In this document: positions 55,792 to 64,000 of the stretch, piece by piece
Position numbering within the stretch: position 1 is the first letter of the stretch
Layout: the number at the start of each line of letters is the position of its first letter
Source: Scolanthus callimorphus
Taxonomy: Eukaryota; Cnidaria; Anthozoa; Actiniaria; Edwardsiidae
Direction of reading: 5' to 3'
NCBI GenBank assembly: GCA_033964015.1
Contig: CM066914.1
Span: forward strand, 10,035,831-10,099,830
DNA length: 64,000 bases
The notes under the pieces: generated by a model
What the model saw: the letters and a program-made list of their open reading frames with translations, nothing else
Told to the model about the DNA's origin: nothing
Database searches by the model: none
Position numbers and translations under genes: made by a program

Positions 55792-58700
55792 ACCAAAATT
55801 CTTGGCTACGCCCCTGGCCATATGTGGACGCTGTATACCTTGTGTGGTGTGCGGGCATTGTGTTTAGAAATGCGTGAATGTGCCGTGAAAATTAATATTA
55901 CCATAATCTCACTGTCTCTATAATCATCATTACCAATGTTTCTCTTCTTACCTGTAAAGCAAACCCAAGAGCTCCAAGTGAATTGTTGGTAGCCTCGCCA
56001 GCTGCAGATCCGTATCTGTAAGGAAAATGGGACAGCACGTGGTCCAGCTACTTCTCCTATCACATGACGAGTACGCACTGCACAAATCAATGCATAAATT
56101 GTTCGTTTTTTTTATATCCAATAACCCCAAACTGCAATCACTCCAAATGATCACGTGAACCCAATCTCGTTCCCAGAGCCTACTCCGCTGTTGTTGTTTG
56201 TCGTAGGCTCTGGCGGCAGTCGGCGGCAGACAATCGTAGCCGATTCTGAATGCGATATTCCCACCCGCCATTTTGAAATTCGTCTAACCGACAAAGACGG
56301 TCACCATATATGGAAAACCGGATGTCCTAGATTCTAGGACTTCCGGTTTCGTCTGCGTCCAGAGCCTCCGAGTCAGCATGACCGAGAGGCTCTGGGAACG
56401 AGATTGACGTGAACCTTACTTTTGAACCCACTTTCTCATACCAGAGCTTCCCGGGTAGTCCCCTCGTAGGGGAGTCTCTATTGACAGCCATTGGTGGGTC
56501 TTTGCTAATTGGCTGAATATGAACGCTCATGCATAGAAAGTTATTTCTCTCAACGATTCTGTATCAAATCTCACGCATGCGTCATGGCTATAACCAAAGC
56601 CTCCCCGCGAGCATTCTCGTACCTAGAGCTCCCCGGCTCGTCTCCTCGCGGGGGAGGCTCTGGTGACAGCCACTGACGCATGCGCGAGATTTGATACAGA
56701 GCCGTTGAGAGAAAGATATTTCTGCGCATGCACCAACGTTCAAAAACAGCCAATCAGCAAAGGTCCTCAGATGGATGTCACCAGAGCCCCCCCCCCCCCC
56801 CCCCCCCCCCGCGCGAGGAGACGAGCCGGGGAGATCTGGGTACGAGAATGGTGGTCACGTGAATCTTACTTGTGGTCAACTGTGTCAACTGTAGCCATTT
56901 GAAGGCTCTTGTATAACATCCTCCATGACATCTCAAGACTTTGATAAACAGATGCAAAACCTGGTAAAAATGAGATTGAAAAAACATTTGAAGAAATTGC
57001 TGTAGAACAGCAAAAAATGCAAAATATTCACAATGAAAAAATTGCAACTAAATTCTATGCAAATTTAAATTTGATATCTTTTTTTATATCACCAACTCTA
57101 AATACTAATAATTGGATATGTGATCGGCTCCACTAGGTGGCTCTTCTTCCGTTGCGGGACCTAAGGTTTTACGTCCTTATCCGAGAAGACGTGAAGGTCT
57201 AACCATTTGGAAATATTAGAGCAAAAGAAACACCTTCTCCTCAGTTATTTCGAAAAGACCATGGGCGTTGGCGAGGCTGCAGTTTGAATCCCGGCCTCCT
57301 GCGCGCACAACAGGCAGAAACTCTACCACAGCGCGCGCGCAGCCAAACGGTGTTTTCATTGGTTCTTTTTAGCGCGCGCGCTGGTGATGGCGCGTTCCGT
57401 GGTACATACTTTTATGTACCCATGACTGACAGCCAATCAGAATTCGAGAAACGCGCGCGTTGTGGTACAATAGATATTCCACCGTTATGCTAATTTGTTC
57501 AGGTGAACCTTCCGTTTGACAAAGACCTTTGTCTTGTCTTGCCGTACCTTGTGCTCCACTAACTGCTACTTTGACAGCTTCTTTCATCGCTTTCTCTCCG
57601 TCTTCATCATTAGTTTTCTTCTTCACAGACTCGGGCAGCATCTAATATATCAATGCAATTGCCCTCATGAATAAAAGTATACAGCAAACAATGACAATTC
57701 GGTCCATCATCTCTCTCCTCAACTGCTGGGCATATCTTTCTAACGTGGTCCAACCGGAGGACGTTCACCCCACATTCATCAAACAACAGTTGCTTTCTAA
57801 TGTTGCCATTGAGCATCCTGCCTGGGCTCTTTTCATTGCACAAAAAGTGAAAAGTTGGAAAGGTATCGGCCTGAAAAACCACATGAACATAATTGAAAAC
57901 CCTTAGGGAGATGCCGCTTCGTTTACCTTTCCTCCTTGTTCTATGATGACCGGAGCCAGCTTTTTGCCAAGTTCCGCTGTCAATGCAGCAACTGCTGACA
58001 CCACCGCACTGCTAACCTGGCATGCCACACCTATCATCACACCATAAATATGCAGTAATTTTAGTTAATGCACCACAGAAGGAATAACAAGTTCGAAGGT
58101 CATATACTGTTAATTTCCGATGCTCAGGGTCCTCATACCTGCAACTGACTTGACATGGCGAATATTTTCTTGCACTTTTTCATCAACTTCTGTTGGAGTC
58201 TCATTCGGTTTTAAGTTTCCCCTAATTTTCACTCCTCCCTAAGCAAAAATTGGCTATCAGGTTTTGAAACAAGCGGAAAGGAACATACATAATCTTCTTA
58301 TCATTTCTGTTAATAAAACCATAAAAACATTTTGCCGAAGAGAAGCTTTTGTTTGAGCTTTTATTCATTGCGCTGTTTTTGGTTTTTGAACTTTCTACCA
58401 AAATCTGTACGCCACAGGGGACTCACTGCTCAAATAATCCTGGTGGTTGAGCTCCCTGTGGTGTGCTAAGCATATGAAGATGTTCCCAAAATAAAGGGAC
58501 TGCAAGCAGACCAGTCAAGAATAGGTGAAAAGAGAAAAGATGAAAGGTAAAATGCTGAAAAAATATGGGTAAGCTAAGCATGGCAAATTGTTCTTGTTAC
58601 CTTGGCTAAGAACCAACTGGCATCAAAATGTGGTCAAATGTGGTTATTCTAAGAAGACAAGCAAGCTGGGGAGACATTTTGGTGTTGGGCAAGCTTTCCT

Positions 58701-61700
58701 CCCCTTGGCCTTCTAAAGGCATGGCACATGGCCCGGGGGGGGGGGGGGGGGGGGGGGGTATAAAAGGGTATAAAATTGACATATGTGCTATCTCTTAGGG
58801 GTGTTTAAAATCAGCCCTATCTCTTAGGGGAGTCTCAGACCAATCCTTGCCCAGAAATATATTGGTACTGACACCAGAACCGATATTTACAAAGGAAACT
58901 TGGTTGAAAACCCTAAAAGACCTAAAATTCGCTTTTATTTGTTTTGACCTGCCAAATTTGCTATCTTTTAGGGGTACATTTGGTGGTCTCCACACCTAAT
59001 TTGCTTTCTTTTAGGGGTAAATTTGCTGTTTGCCACACCTATTTTGCTATCCCTTAGGGTCAAAATCAATTTTCCCGAAAAGTCCCCCCCGGCACATGGC
59101 ATAGTGTTGTACCTTATGAACAAGATGACTTCTACTTGTGCACCTTTCACTAGACCCCATGCAATGAGTTCAGCACCAATTGCAATCCCCTGTCAGAAAT
59201 ACAGTTCATTTTATTAGCTTTGCATGTGACTCTGACATTTACTTTATTGTGTAAATTCATCTATCCAGTGATGACAGAATAAAATAAAGTTCATAGCTCA
59301 TAGCATTTAGTTTTATAGTATCCACCATTCACCATTTACATTTACCTACAATTTTTTGATTTGGGACTTTGCTGTTCTACCAGTCAAATTACTGAGCCAA
59401 ACAGATTCTTGTTCTATTTCCCTTAGTGCACTTGCCTCACTTCCCTCTCAGTGACAAGTCTAGACCTCATGACAGGAGCCAGTCAACTGCATTAGACAAA
59501 ACAGGGCAAGAAACTGATTGGCTCATAAGGTGACTGGCAGAACAGCAAAGCCAAACACAAATCAACATTTTTGAAAACTTGGGTTAATATGCAACTACAC
59601 TGTAGCTCACTAAACTGCTTTCCTACTCAGATCTCTGGACTGGTCAGCTCATACAAATGGGCCCAACCTCCAAAATCTGTGGTCACAACTAGGAGGGGAT
59701 AAGGAAATAGGCTGCTATTATACTGCAAAAATACTAAGCACATACAATACCTTAGAGACTTTCTCACCCCATGATGTCTAAAAAAACAATTAAGAGTGTA
59801 AGCTTCATATTACTAGTACAATTCATAAAAAATGGTTAGCCACCCAAACATTGTTCTTAGTAGTACCATAGACTATTTCACAAAAGCTCACTTCACTTGT
59901 TTCTTGGCACTGTGTGATTCATCTTGCCTGGCTTCACTTGTGTTTGTCAGTATCGTTAGAGATAGAGGTCAATTTGCAGCTAATCTAGTAGTACCATACC
60001 TACCTCCTGTTCTGGTTGAGTCTGATCTGTCTTAATAGCCACAGTCCCTGGTTGTCTTACTGCCAATGCTGTTGCATCAGGGTTGGCTGGTTGTATAAAA
60101 CTTCCTCTTCCCTCACCAGTACTGGGAACTGGAACCAAGACTTGACTTGTAAGTAGTTTAAAAACACTGACATCATCAGAGTGTAGGAATTCACATCCCA
60201 GTATAATTTTTTAAGGAAAGGGAATTCAAAAATAGTGTATAGGACTATATAAAGCCAAATGATATATTACACCAACCTTAGAACTTTAGACAACAATGCT
60301 TGAACAAAGCTGCCAAAAGTAAAACTGCCATCTGACAACAAAGGTTGTCAAATGGTCTTGCACAGTAATATCTCTCATAAAACATAAACTCATTATTTCA
60401 GCAAGGAAACTTCATCAAACAACTGACAAACTTTCTAGGAAGATGCTAAATATGCTACACTCTATATCAACAAGTTTACCATTAGTTGTACTTTGGTTTG
60501 ACTACCAAACTTTGTGCAAAGCTTGACCTCTGGGTGCTTTAAAGGGGCTCTCGCACCATTGCTGGCCACTTCTCTGACAAGAAAATAGCTCCAATCGCAA
60601 TCCAACAGGTCAAAACAACCTAGAATTGCATTTGTCTAACACTTGAAAGGTTTTTCTATTAATCTGGAGGATTATTTTGATTACTACAGGCAAATGTACA
60701 TGTGCTGTCACGGTTACAATATTACTTATTTTATGTCCACGGCGGTAGAATATTATGCGTGCCAGTGCCCCTTTAAGCCAACTTTAATCAGCCCAAGTTT
60801 TCATAGCCTACATAAGCCGATGCCACTAGTACCCACTTGATATGGCTCCCACATCTCTTGTAGGAGTGATTTCCAGCAAATGCAAGTGCCATCAGCTTAT
60901 TACGGCTAAAGTTTCTGTGGTACATAATATACATTTGAGTACCTGTGGCACTTGAAGCACCTGACTGCAAATCTCTGTACTCCTCTGCTGTAGGAGTGTA
61001 CTGATTAAAGTCTGTATAACACTTGAGGATTCTCTCAAATCTGCTCATCTCTGCAGGTGTTATGTGAGGGTTGATAATCAATCCAACAGATGCAAAATTC
61101 CCTTGAACTCTTCCAGGAGGTCGTCTGTTGTCGATAGCGATGTCAGGGAACATGTAGGTGTGGGGTTCTGTGTTGAGGACTGGGACCGTTTAGGTATCAT
61201 GGGAAACATCCAACCACTGCACTGTAGGAAGGCGGGAGGATAGGGCACCCTACAAGAGTGGTGATAAGTCAGTATGCTCGACAGTAAGGGCACATAAGCT
61301 CAGTGACAAGTCATGCTCTGGTACTGTGTAACAACTCAGGCATGCTGCTTAAATGAAACCTCCTATGAAAGGTAATAGTGAGAAATAAGTTCCATGGCTG
61401 AATTAGCTTCTTTCATTTTTAAAGGTTTAGTGCAGTCAACCTGGAAATACCCTGGTGTCCCTAAAAGAGAGTAAGCACACATCTGTAGTTAATGATATGG
61501 AATTAAACAGCCATATTTGTAGAATTGTGTAACTCCAGAAAAGTGGAGGGAACTGGAAATTCCAGGGGGGATAGGGATCAATGCATCCCCTTATTTCCCA
61601 TACAAGGGCATCCTAAGATAAATTCCCTCCATTTCTGGAGTTTCTACTAACCTTCTTCATATTTGACAAACTGGTAAGCTCTTAATGTCTGCGGCTGGGC

Positions 61701-63899
61701 TATAGTGGTAACATGACCAACTTCACTTACAAAGAACATTTTAACACCTAAACATAGGAAGAACACAAAATGCATTGATATAAAATTTAATTTTGGTACA
61801 TTATTCCAAAAAATACATTCCATTCCATAAATTAATAAATAACCTTACCATCCTCAAGAACAAGAAGCTCATTCACATCCTCCCAAAGTCCACCCTCAGT
61901 TGATGTTGTTTGGGATTCCTGTGGTGGTCCATTTTTTGTACCATTGCTTGCAGATGCACCATTAGTCATTGAGTTGTTGGTTTCTGAGGAAAGGGCTGCT
62001 ATTCTGTCATCAACTTGTGCTTTAGCACTACAAAAGTTAGAAAACAATTTAAATGTGTAATTCAAGAAATAATCCATCATGACACTGCTCTCATGGGAAA
62101 ATGACTTGTATGGGAAATAAGAGTCTATCAACCATATCCCCCCTTCACCTCTTCCTGGAATTGCCAAGGGGGTGGGAGTGGTAGGCGTATATGGATCTCT
62201 TCTGGAATTACACAATTCAATAGAAGTATGATATAAAACAATAGCAGAATCTGTTCAAAAGAAAGACTTACTCGTGGTATTTTAATAAATTTTGACTCAC
62301 AGTTTCATTTTTCCTGCATATTCTTTGCTGAGTCATATTTGGAACCTGTGCCATGGCAGTACACACTAAAACCAGTTACAAGGCTTCTTACTCCTATACA
62401 ACATAAGCATAATAAAGATTTTTTCAGTAACATTTTCCAGTATGAATAAATCACCAAAATGGTGCTGATGTAATGTGAAACAGTAGGGTAAGTTAAAAAA
62501 TAAAACAAGGAATGACTGAATTACTGTACCTTTGCGATAACATTGAAGTGCTTGCCTGCTGTTCCCTTGTCATCAAACTTGAGGCCTTCATTTATGTACC
62601 TACATGTGAGCATCAGTGATTTAGTCCCCCAGTGTCTAGTGGTTAAGTTTTTACTCATATTTTAATAACTTCCCAACCTTTCTCCAAGCTGCCGTTTTGG
62701 AAGATCTACTATAAAATAAGCCCCTCAAGCCGCTACCCCTTAACATTTCATGAAAATTTGGAACAAAAAAAACAAAAAGTGCTTTGCTGTAACAACAGGA
62801 GCTAAGGGAAAATTGAAAGACCAAAGCCAAGCATGATTGGGCATAGTTTCAACTGAATAATATATGCCCTATCAGAGAGCAGCGCATCACGCTATCTTTG
62901 GCCAGCTCTCACACTGGATCATCATGCATGATTTTCTATGACTATGAAAGTGTGTGGCACACTTACCAGTGAGGGAAGCCTGGGGGGTACTCCCTCATAT
63001 ATGGTATACGGGTATGCGCCGCCCTATAGGGTATGGTTTTTGGGCTCCTGAGGTCTACGGTAGGGTACCATTTTTCGCTTGTTTGGTCGCTGATAGGGTA
63101 TGTATTTCAGTATGGCTACCCAAGTGCAAACAAATTTCGATCAAAGTTGAGCCGCAATTAGTGGAAAGGTGGTTTATTTTGAAACCTTTTCATGATTATC
63201 AAAATTCCACTTTGATTGCGACCAATTGGACCACCCTGGTGACTAACTTCAGGTCTGCCGTAGGGTATACAATTTTGACCGTAGGTCTACGGTAGGGTAT
63301 ACAAAACGAGGATTTTTGGTATCTGATAGGGTCAGGTTTTGGAGACCTTGGCGGTGCACCCCTACCCAAAAATCCCTTCCCCCCCCAGGGAGGGAAGTCA
63401 TTAATTTATTAGAATGTTGTTTTGCTTTCTCTGAACCATTTTTGTTAAGACTTTCAAATGATTGAATTCTGAAAGCAATGCTCTGCATTGCACATTTTAA
63501 CAGGTACACATAAACAAATATGTTTTTTGGTAGAAAAAGTTTACAACTTTTTCTTGAGTCCAGTGGCCAGCAAAAACAAGGAAAGGTACTTGGCTGAGAT
63601 CAACACAAAATGCAGATTAACAAATACAAATTACACTGTAAATAAATTGAAATTATGAATTAATGTCACAACAAAATAACTAATAAGATCCTTATGATGC
63701 TTCTGAAAACCATAAGGAAGTCGGCGCTTATTGTATGAAATAAGACACAGCAATAATATTACATTACGGTACCAACTTTACTAACGTCGATGATTAAACT
63801 TATAGACAACTACGTGTCCCATCTCTCCAAAGCTTGTTGGACGTACCTAAAAGCTTCATCGTGATGTGTTTTGATCTTGGCTGGCCCATCATCTCCCAT
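50073..63899 (-). CDS. SPART: Spartin (MIT and senescence domain protein)
   Basis: Seventeen exons: 63847-63899 (ATG, MGDDGPAKIKTH), 62530-62599, 62301-62393, 61849-62027, 61652-61747, 61441-61460, 60943-61221, 60004-60128, 59751-59777, 59113-59189, 58139-58238, 57927-58030, 57548-57641, 56870-56960, 55952-56015, 50531-50562 and 50073-50175 (TGA), about 536 residues. The first three exons form an MIT domain (AFRYINEGLKFDDKGTAGK; YDSAKNMQEK), which binds ESCRT-III tails. A low-complexity linker leads to GVKMFFVSEVGHVTTIAQPQ and MFPMIPKRS. The C-terminal senescence domain contains IAIGAELIAWGLVKGA, ALTAELGKKLAPVIIEQGGK, YGSAAGEATNNSLGALGFAL and TAWNVDNLGVK. Spartin acts at lipid droplets and endosomes. 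Exon 6 is only 20 nt. Single missing bases break exons at 61182-61184, about 59132 and 62308-62312, with another likely at the 62393 acceptor. A GPCR gene is nested in the last long intron. Confidence 0.9.
50217..50505 (+). repeat. Minisatellite, about 10 copies of a 28-30-bp unit filling an intron
   Basis: GTGGTTATAATGGCATAATG plus GTCCAAGGGC and variants are repeated about ten times. The array takes up most of the 355-nt intron between the last two spartin exons. Confidence 0.9.
51415..51475 (+). repeat. SINE tail fragment
   Basis: GTCTTTCGGATGAGACAATA and AACCAAGGTCCCGTCTC match the tail block of the SINE at 30570-30905. No head is seen. In a spartin intron. Confidence 0.55.
51499..51708. 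mobile_element. 210-bp MITE, GGGGCCGACCATTTGACTT ends, TTA duplication
   Basis: Left GGGGCCGACCATTTGACTTT and right (inverted) GGGGCCGACCATTTGACTTC run on into G tracts and GATGATTTT; TTA flanks both sides, the PIF/Harbinger signature. No transposase. Confidence 0.85.
52562..52706. mobile_element. 145-bp MITE, GTGTGGTTCCAGAA ends, ATT duplication
   Basis: GTGTGGTTCCAGAAATTATC (left) pairs with GTGTGGTTCCAGAAAATATC (right, inverted); ATT on each side. The internal ATACAAATACTGTATTTTCT resembles the 41790-41992 element. Confidence 0.85.
52720..52832. repeat. Palindromic AT-rich repeat
   Basis: AGGTAAGTATATGGCTTATT followed by ATGGATTCATAGGTAAATAA is matched inverted by TATTTACCTATTAATCCATA and ATGAGCCATATACTTACCT, with a further partial direct copy. 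It is immediately beside the 52562-52706 element and could extrude as a cruciform. Confidence 0.75.
53150..53312 (+). repeat. Retroelement tail and (CATTTACACACA)n microsatellite
   Basis: GAAAAGCGCTTAGAGC and GTTAAGCGCTATATAATC are typical of LINE/SINE 3' tails and are followed by CATTTACACACACATA-type repeats, here presumably the expanded tail. Confidence 0.55.
54194..55380 (+). CDS. Class A-like GPCR with atypical HRY and HPxxY motifs, intronless
   Basis: The start is the ATG at 54194 (MASENATTLAIPF, glycosylation site NAT); an upstream in-frame ATG at 54107 is less likely. TM1 LVLYGLIIVASLLGNAVVIH (GN motif); TM2 HLVTNLAAAELLGSLFLPL; LLCHLVMPG gives the TM3 cysteine; IISIHRYRTL stands where (D/E)RY is expected; TM5 FLLIRFVINYVIPVVIMVLA. 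The frame stops at 54964 after TLLSNR; with one G missing from a GG run (54960-54961) the other frame continues through an Arg-rich third loop to TM6 YVVVLVFVVCYFPYQIFFLL and TM7 ITCLPSALHPLCYGTMTTFY, ending TAA at 55378-55380, about 395 residues. The NPxxY Asn is His. It is an orphan receptor, nested antisense in a spartin intron. Confidence 0.8.
55641..55816. mobile_element. 176-bp MITE, CAGGGGCGTAGCCAGG ends, 5-bp duplication GCCAT
   Basis: CAGGGGCGTAGCCAGG at the left and its inverted copy CAGGGGCGTAGCCAAG at the right are flanked by GCCAT on both sides. A roughly 50-base C run lies inside. In a spartin intron. Confidence 0.85.
56162..56406. mobile_element. 245-bp MITE, CAATCTCGTTCCCAGAGCCT ends
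   Basis: CAATCTCGTTCCCAGAGCCT on the left is the inverted copy of AGGCTCTGGGAACGAGATTG on the right. The interior contains GCAGACAATCGTAG, CCGCCATTTTGAAATTCGTC and GGATGTCCTAGATTCTAGGA, shared with 6103-6290. Confidence 0.85.
56415..56850. repeat. Cluster of CTCGCGCATGCGTCA-family copies in alternating orientation
   Basis: At least three partial copies (about 56430-56530, 56540-56640 and 56620-56850) of the 12895-13725 family, including TCTCACGCATGCGTCA, ACGCATGCGCGAGATTTGAT and GACGAGCCGGGGAG words on both strands. It ends 20 bp from the donor of a spartin exon. Confidence 0.6.
57118..57340 (-). mobile_element. tRNA-derived SINE, minus orientation
   Basis: Read on the minus strand: GGCCGGGATTCAAACTGC resembles a B box, followed by AACTGAGGAGAAGGTGTTTC and then TCTTCTCGGATAAGGACGTA with AACCTTAGGTCCCG. 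The last block is a diverged relative of the TTCGGATGAGAC..GAGGTCCCG tail of the 30570 SINE. The A-box end is poorly preserved. Confidence 0.55.
58733..59092. mobile_element. 360-bp MITE, CCGGGGGG ends, 8-bp duplication CACATGGC (hAT-like)
   Basis: CACATGGC stands directly before CCGGGGGG at the left and directly after CCCCCCGG at the right, an exact 8-bp duplication. Inside, a TTTGCTATC(T/C)(T/C)TTAGGGGT word occurs about six times at 30-60-bp spacing. In a spartin intron. Confidence 0.85.
60538..60776. mobile_element. About 240-bp MITE with TTTAAAGGGGC ends
   Basis: TTTAAAGGGGCTCTCGCACC at the left pairs loosely with TTAAAGGGGCACTGGCACGC (inverted) at the right. No coding potential. In a spartin intron. 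Confidence 0.6.
61530..61650. mobile_element. About 120-bp MITE with AACTCCAGAAA ends
   Basis: AACTCCAGAAAAGTGGAGGG at the left and inverted AAACTCCAGAAATGGAGGGA at the right. The right arm touches the donor of the spartin exon 61652-61747. Another fragment of the family ends at about 62214 (TTCTGGAATTACACAATT). Confidence 0.6.
62979..63389. mobile_element. 411-bp MITE, CCTGGGGGG ends, 8-bp duplication GAGGGAAG (hAT-like)
   Basis: GAGGGAAG flanks CCTGGGGGG...CCCCCCAGG exactly. The interior repeats GGTCTACGGTAGGGTA and TGATAGGGT words several times. In spartin intron 1; same end type and duplication length as 58733-59092. Confidence 0.85.
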
Positions 63900-64000
63900 T
63901 TTTGACGGAAAATATATTAACAGCAGTAAGGCTGAGCTCCTTACAGCTTGTTTATGACGTCTATGTCCAAGAATAGTTTATACGATCATTCACTCCGCCA
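63900..64000. other. Spartin 5' flank
   Basis: The 101 bases upstream of the spartin ATG to the window edge. No TATA box is seen on the minus strand. Confidence 0.4.

Noticed and set aside
31035..62393. Programmed -1 ribosomal frameshifting as the common explanation for the frame breaks
   Set aside because: The sites lack a shared slippery heptamer and downstream structure, fall in unrelated genes, and include sites beside splice junctions; local homopolymer error fits better.

Overview
This window reads as animal nuclear DNA, most likely from a cnidarian and probably a stony coral or sea anemone (inference). Genes are split by GT-AG introns of about 0.1-6 kb. All recognisable proteins are metazoan: DNAJC1, a C10orf67-type coiled-coil protein, CCT5, spartin, a Cys-loop receptor, a bHLH factor and two class A GPCRs. 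The spaces between are filled with short terminal-inverted-repeat elements, SINE fragments and minisatellites. There is no bacterial-style gene packing, CRISPR array or phage.

Layout. 349-8116 (+): DNAJC1, 5' end outside the window. 10624-11133 (-): intronless Mesp/mesogenin-like bHLH factor. 15811-16684: inverted-repeat element carrying fourteen 56-bp repeats. 16768-23927 (-): complete C10orf67-like gene of 15-16 exons. 26950-39287 (+): GABA-A/glycine-type Cys-loop receptor of 8 exons, with an intronless GPCR (33282-34342, -) inside intron 5. 39927-47799 (-): complete ten-exon CCT5, tail-to-tail with the receptor. 50073-63899 (-): complete 17-exon spartin gene, with a second intronless GPCR (54194-55380, +) inside its 5.4-kb intron.

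The genes form no single pathway. DNAJC1 and CCT5 serve ER and cytosolic protein folding. Spartin is a lipid-droplet/endosomal MIT-domain protein. The Cys-loop receptor and the GPCRs are membrane signalling receptors. The order DNAJC1 - bHLH - C10orf67 recalls human 10p12.

Main points for a second look: (1) the end of the receptor's TM2 exon together with its 5' splice site is amplified into about 17 tandem copies inside the following intron; (2) at least nine apparent single-base deletions, nearly all in short homopolymers, interrupt conserved frames in five genes right of 31 kb and none left of it, which points to local assembly error rather than five pseudogenes; (3) both GPCR genes are intronless and nested antisense in host introns; (4) several short-element families have exact target-site duplications readable here (5-bp, 8-bp, ATT and TTA classes); (5) a 20-copy array of CCAAT-box units lies in the receptor's first intron.

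Exon borders were placed by hand from splice consensus, codon phase and remembered family proteins; treat them as good to about 1-2 bases.
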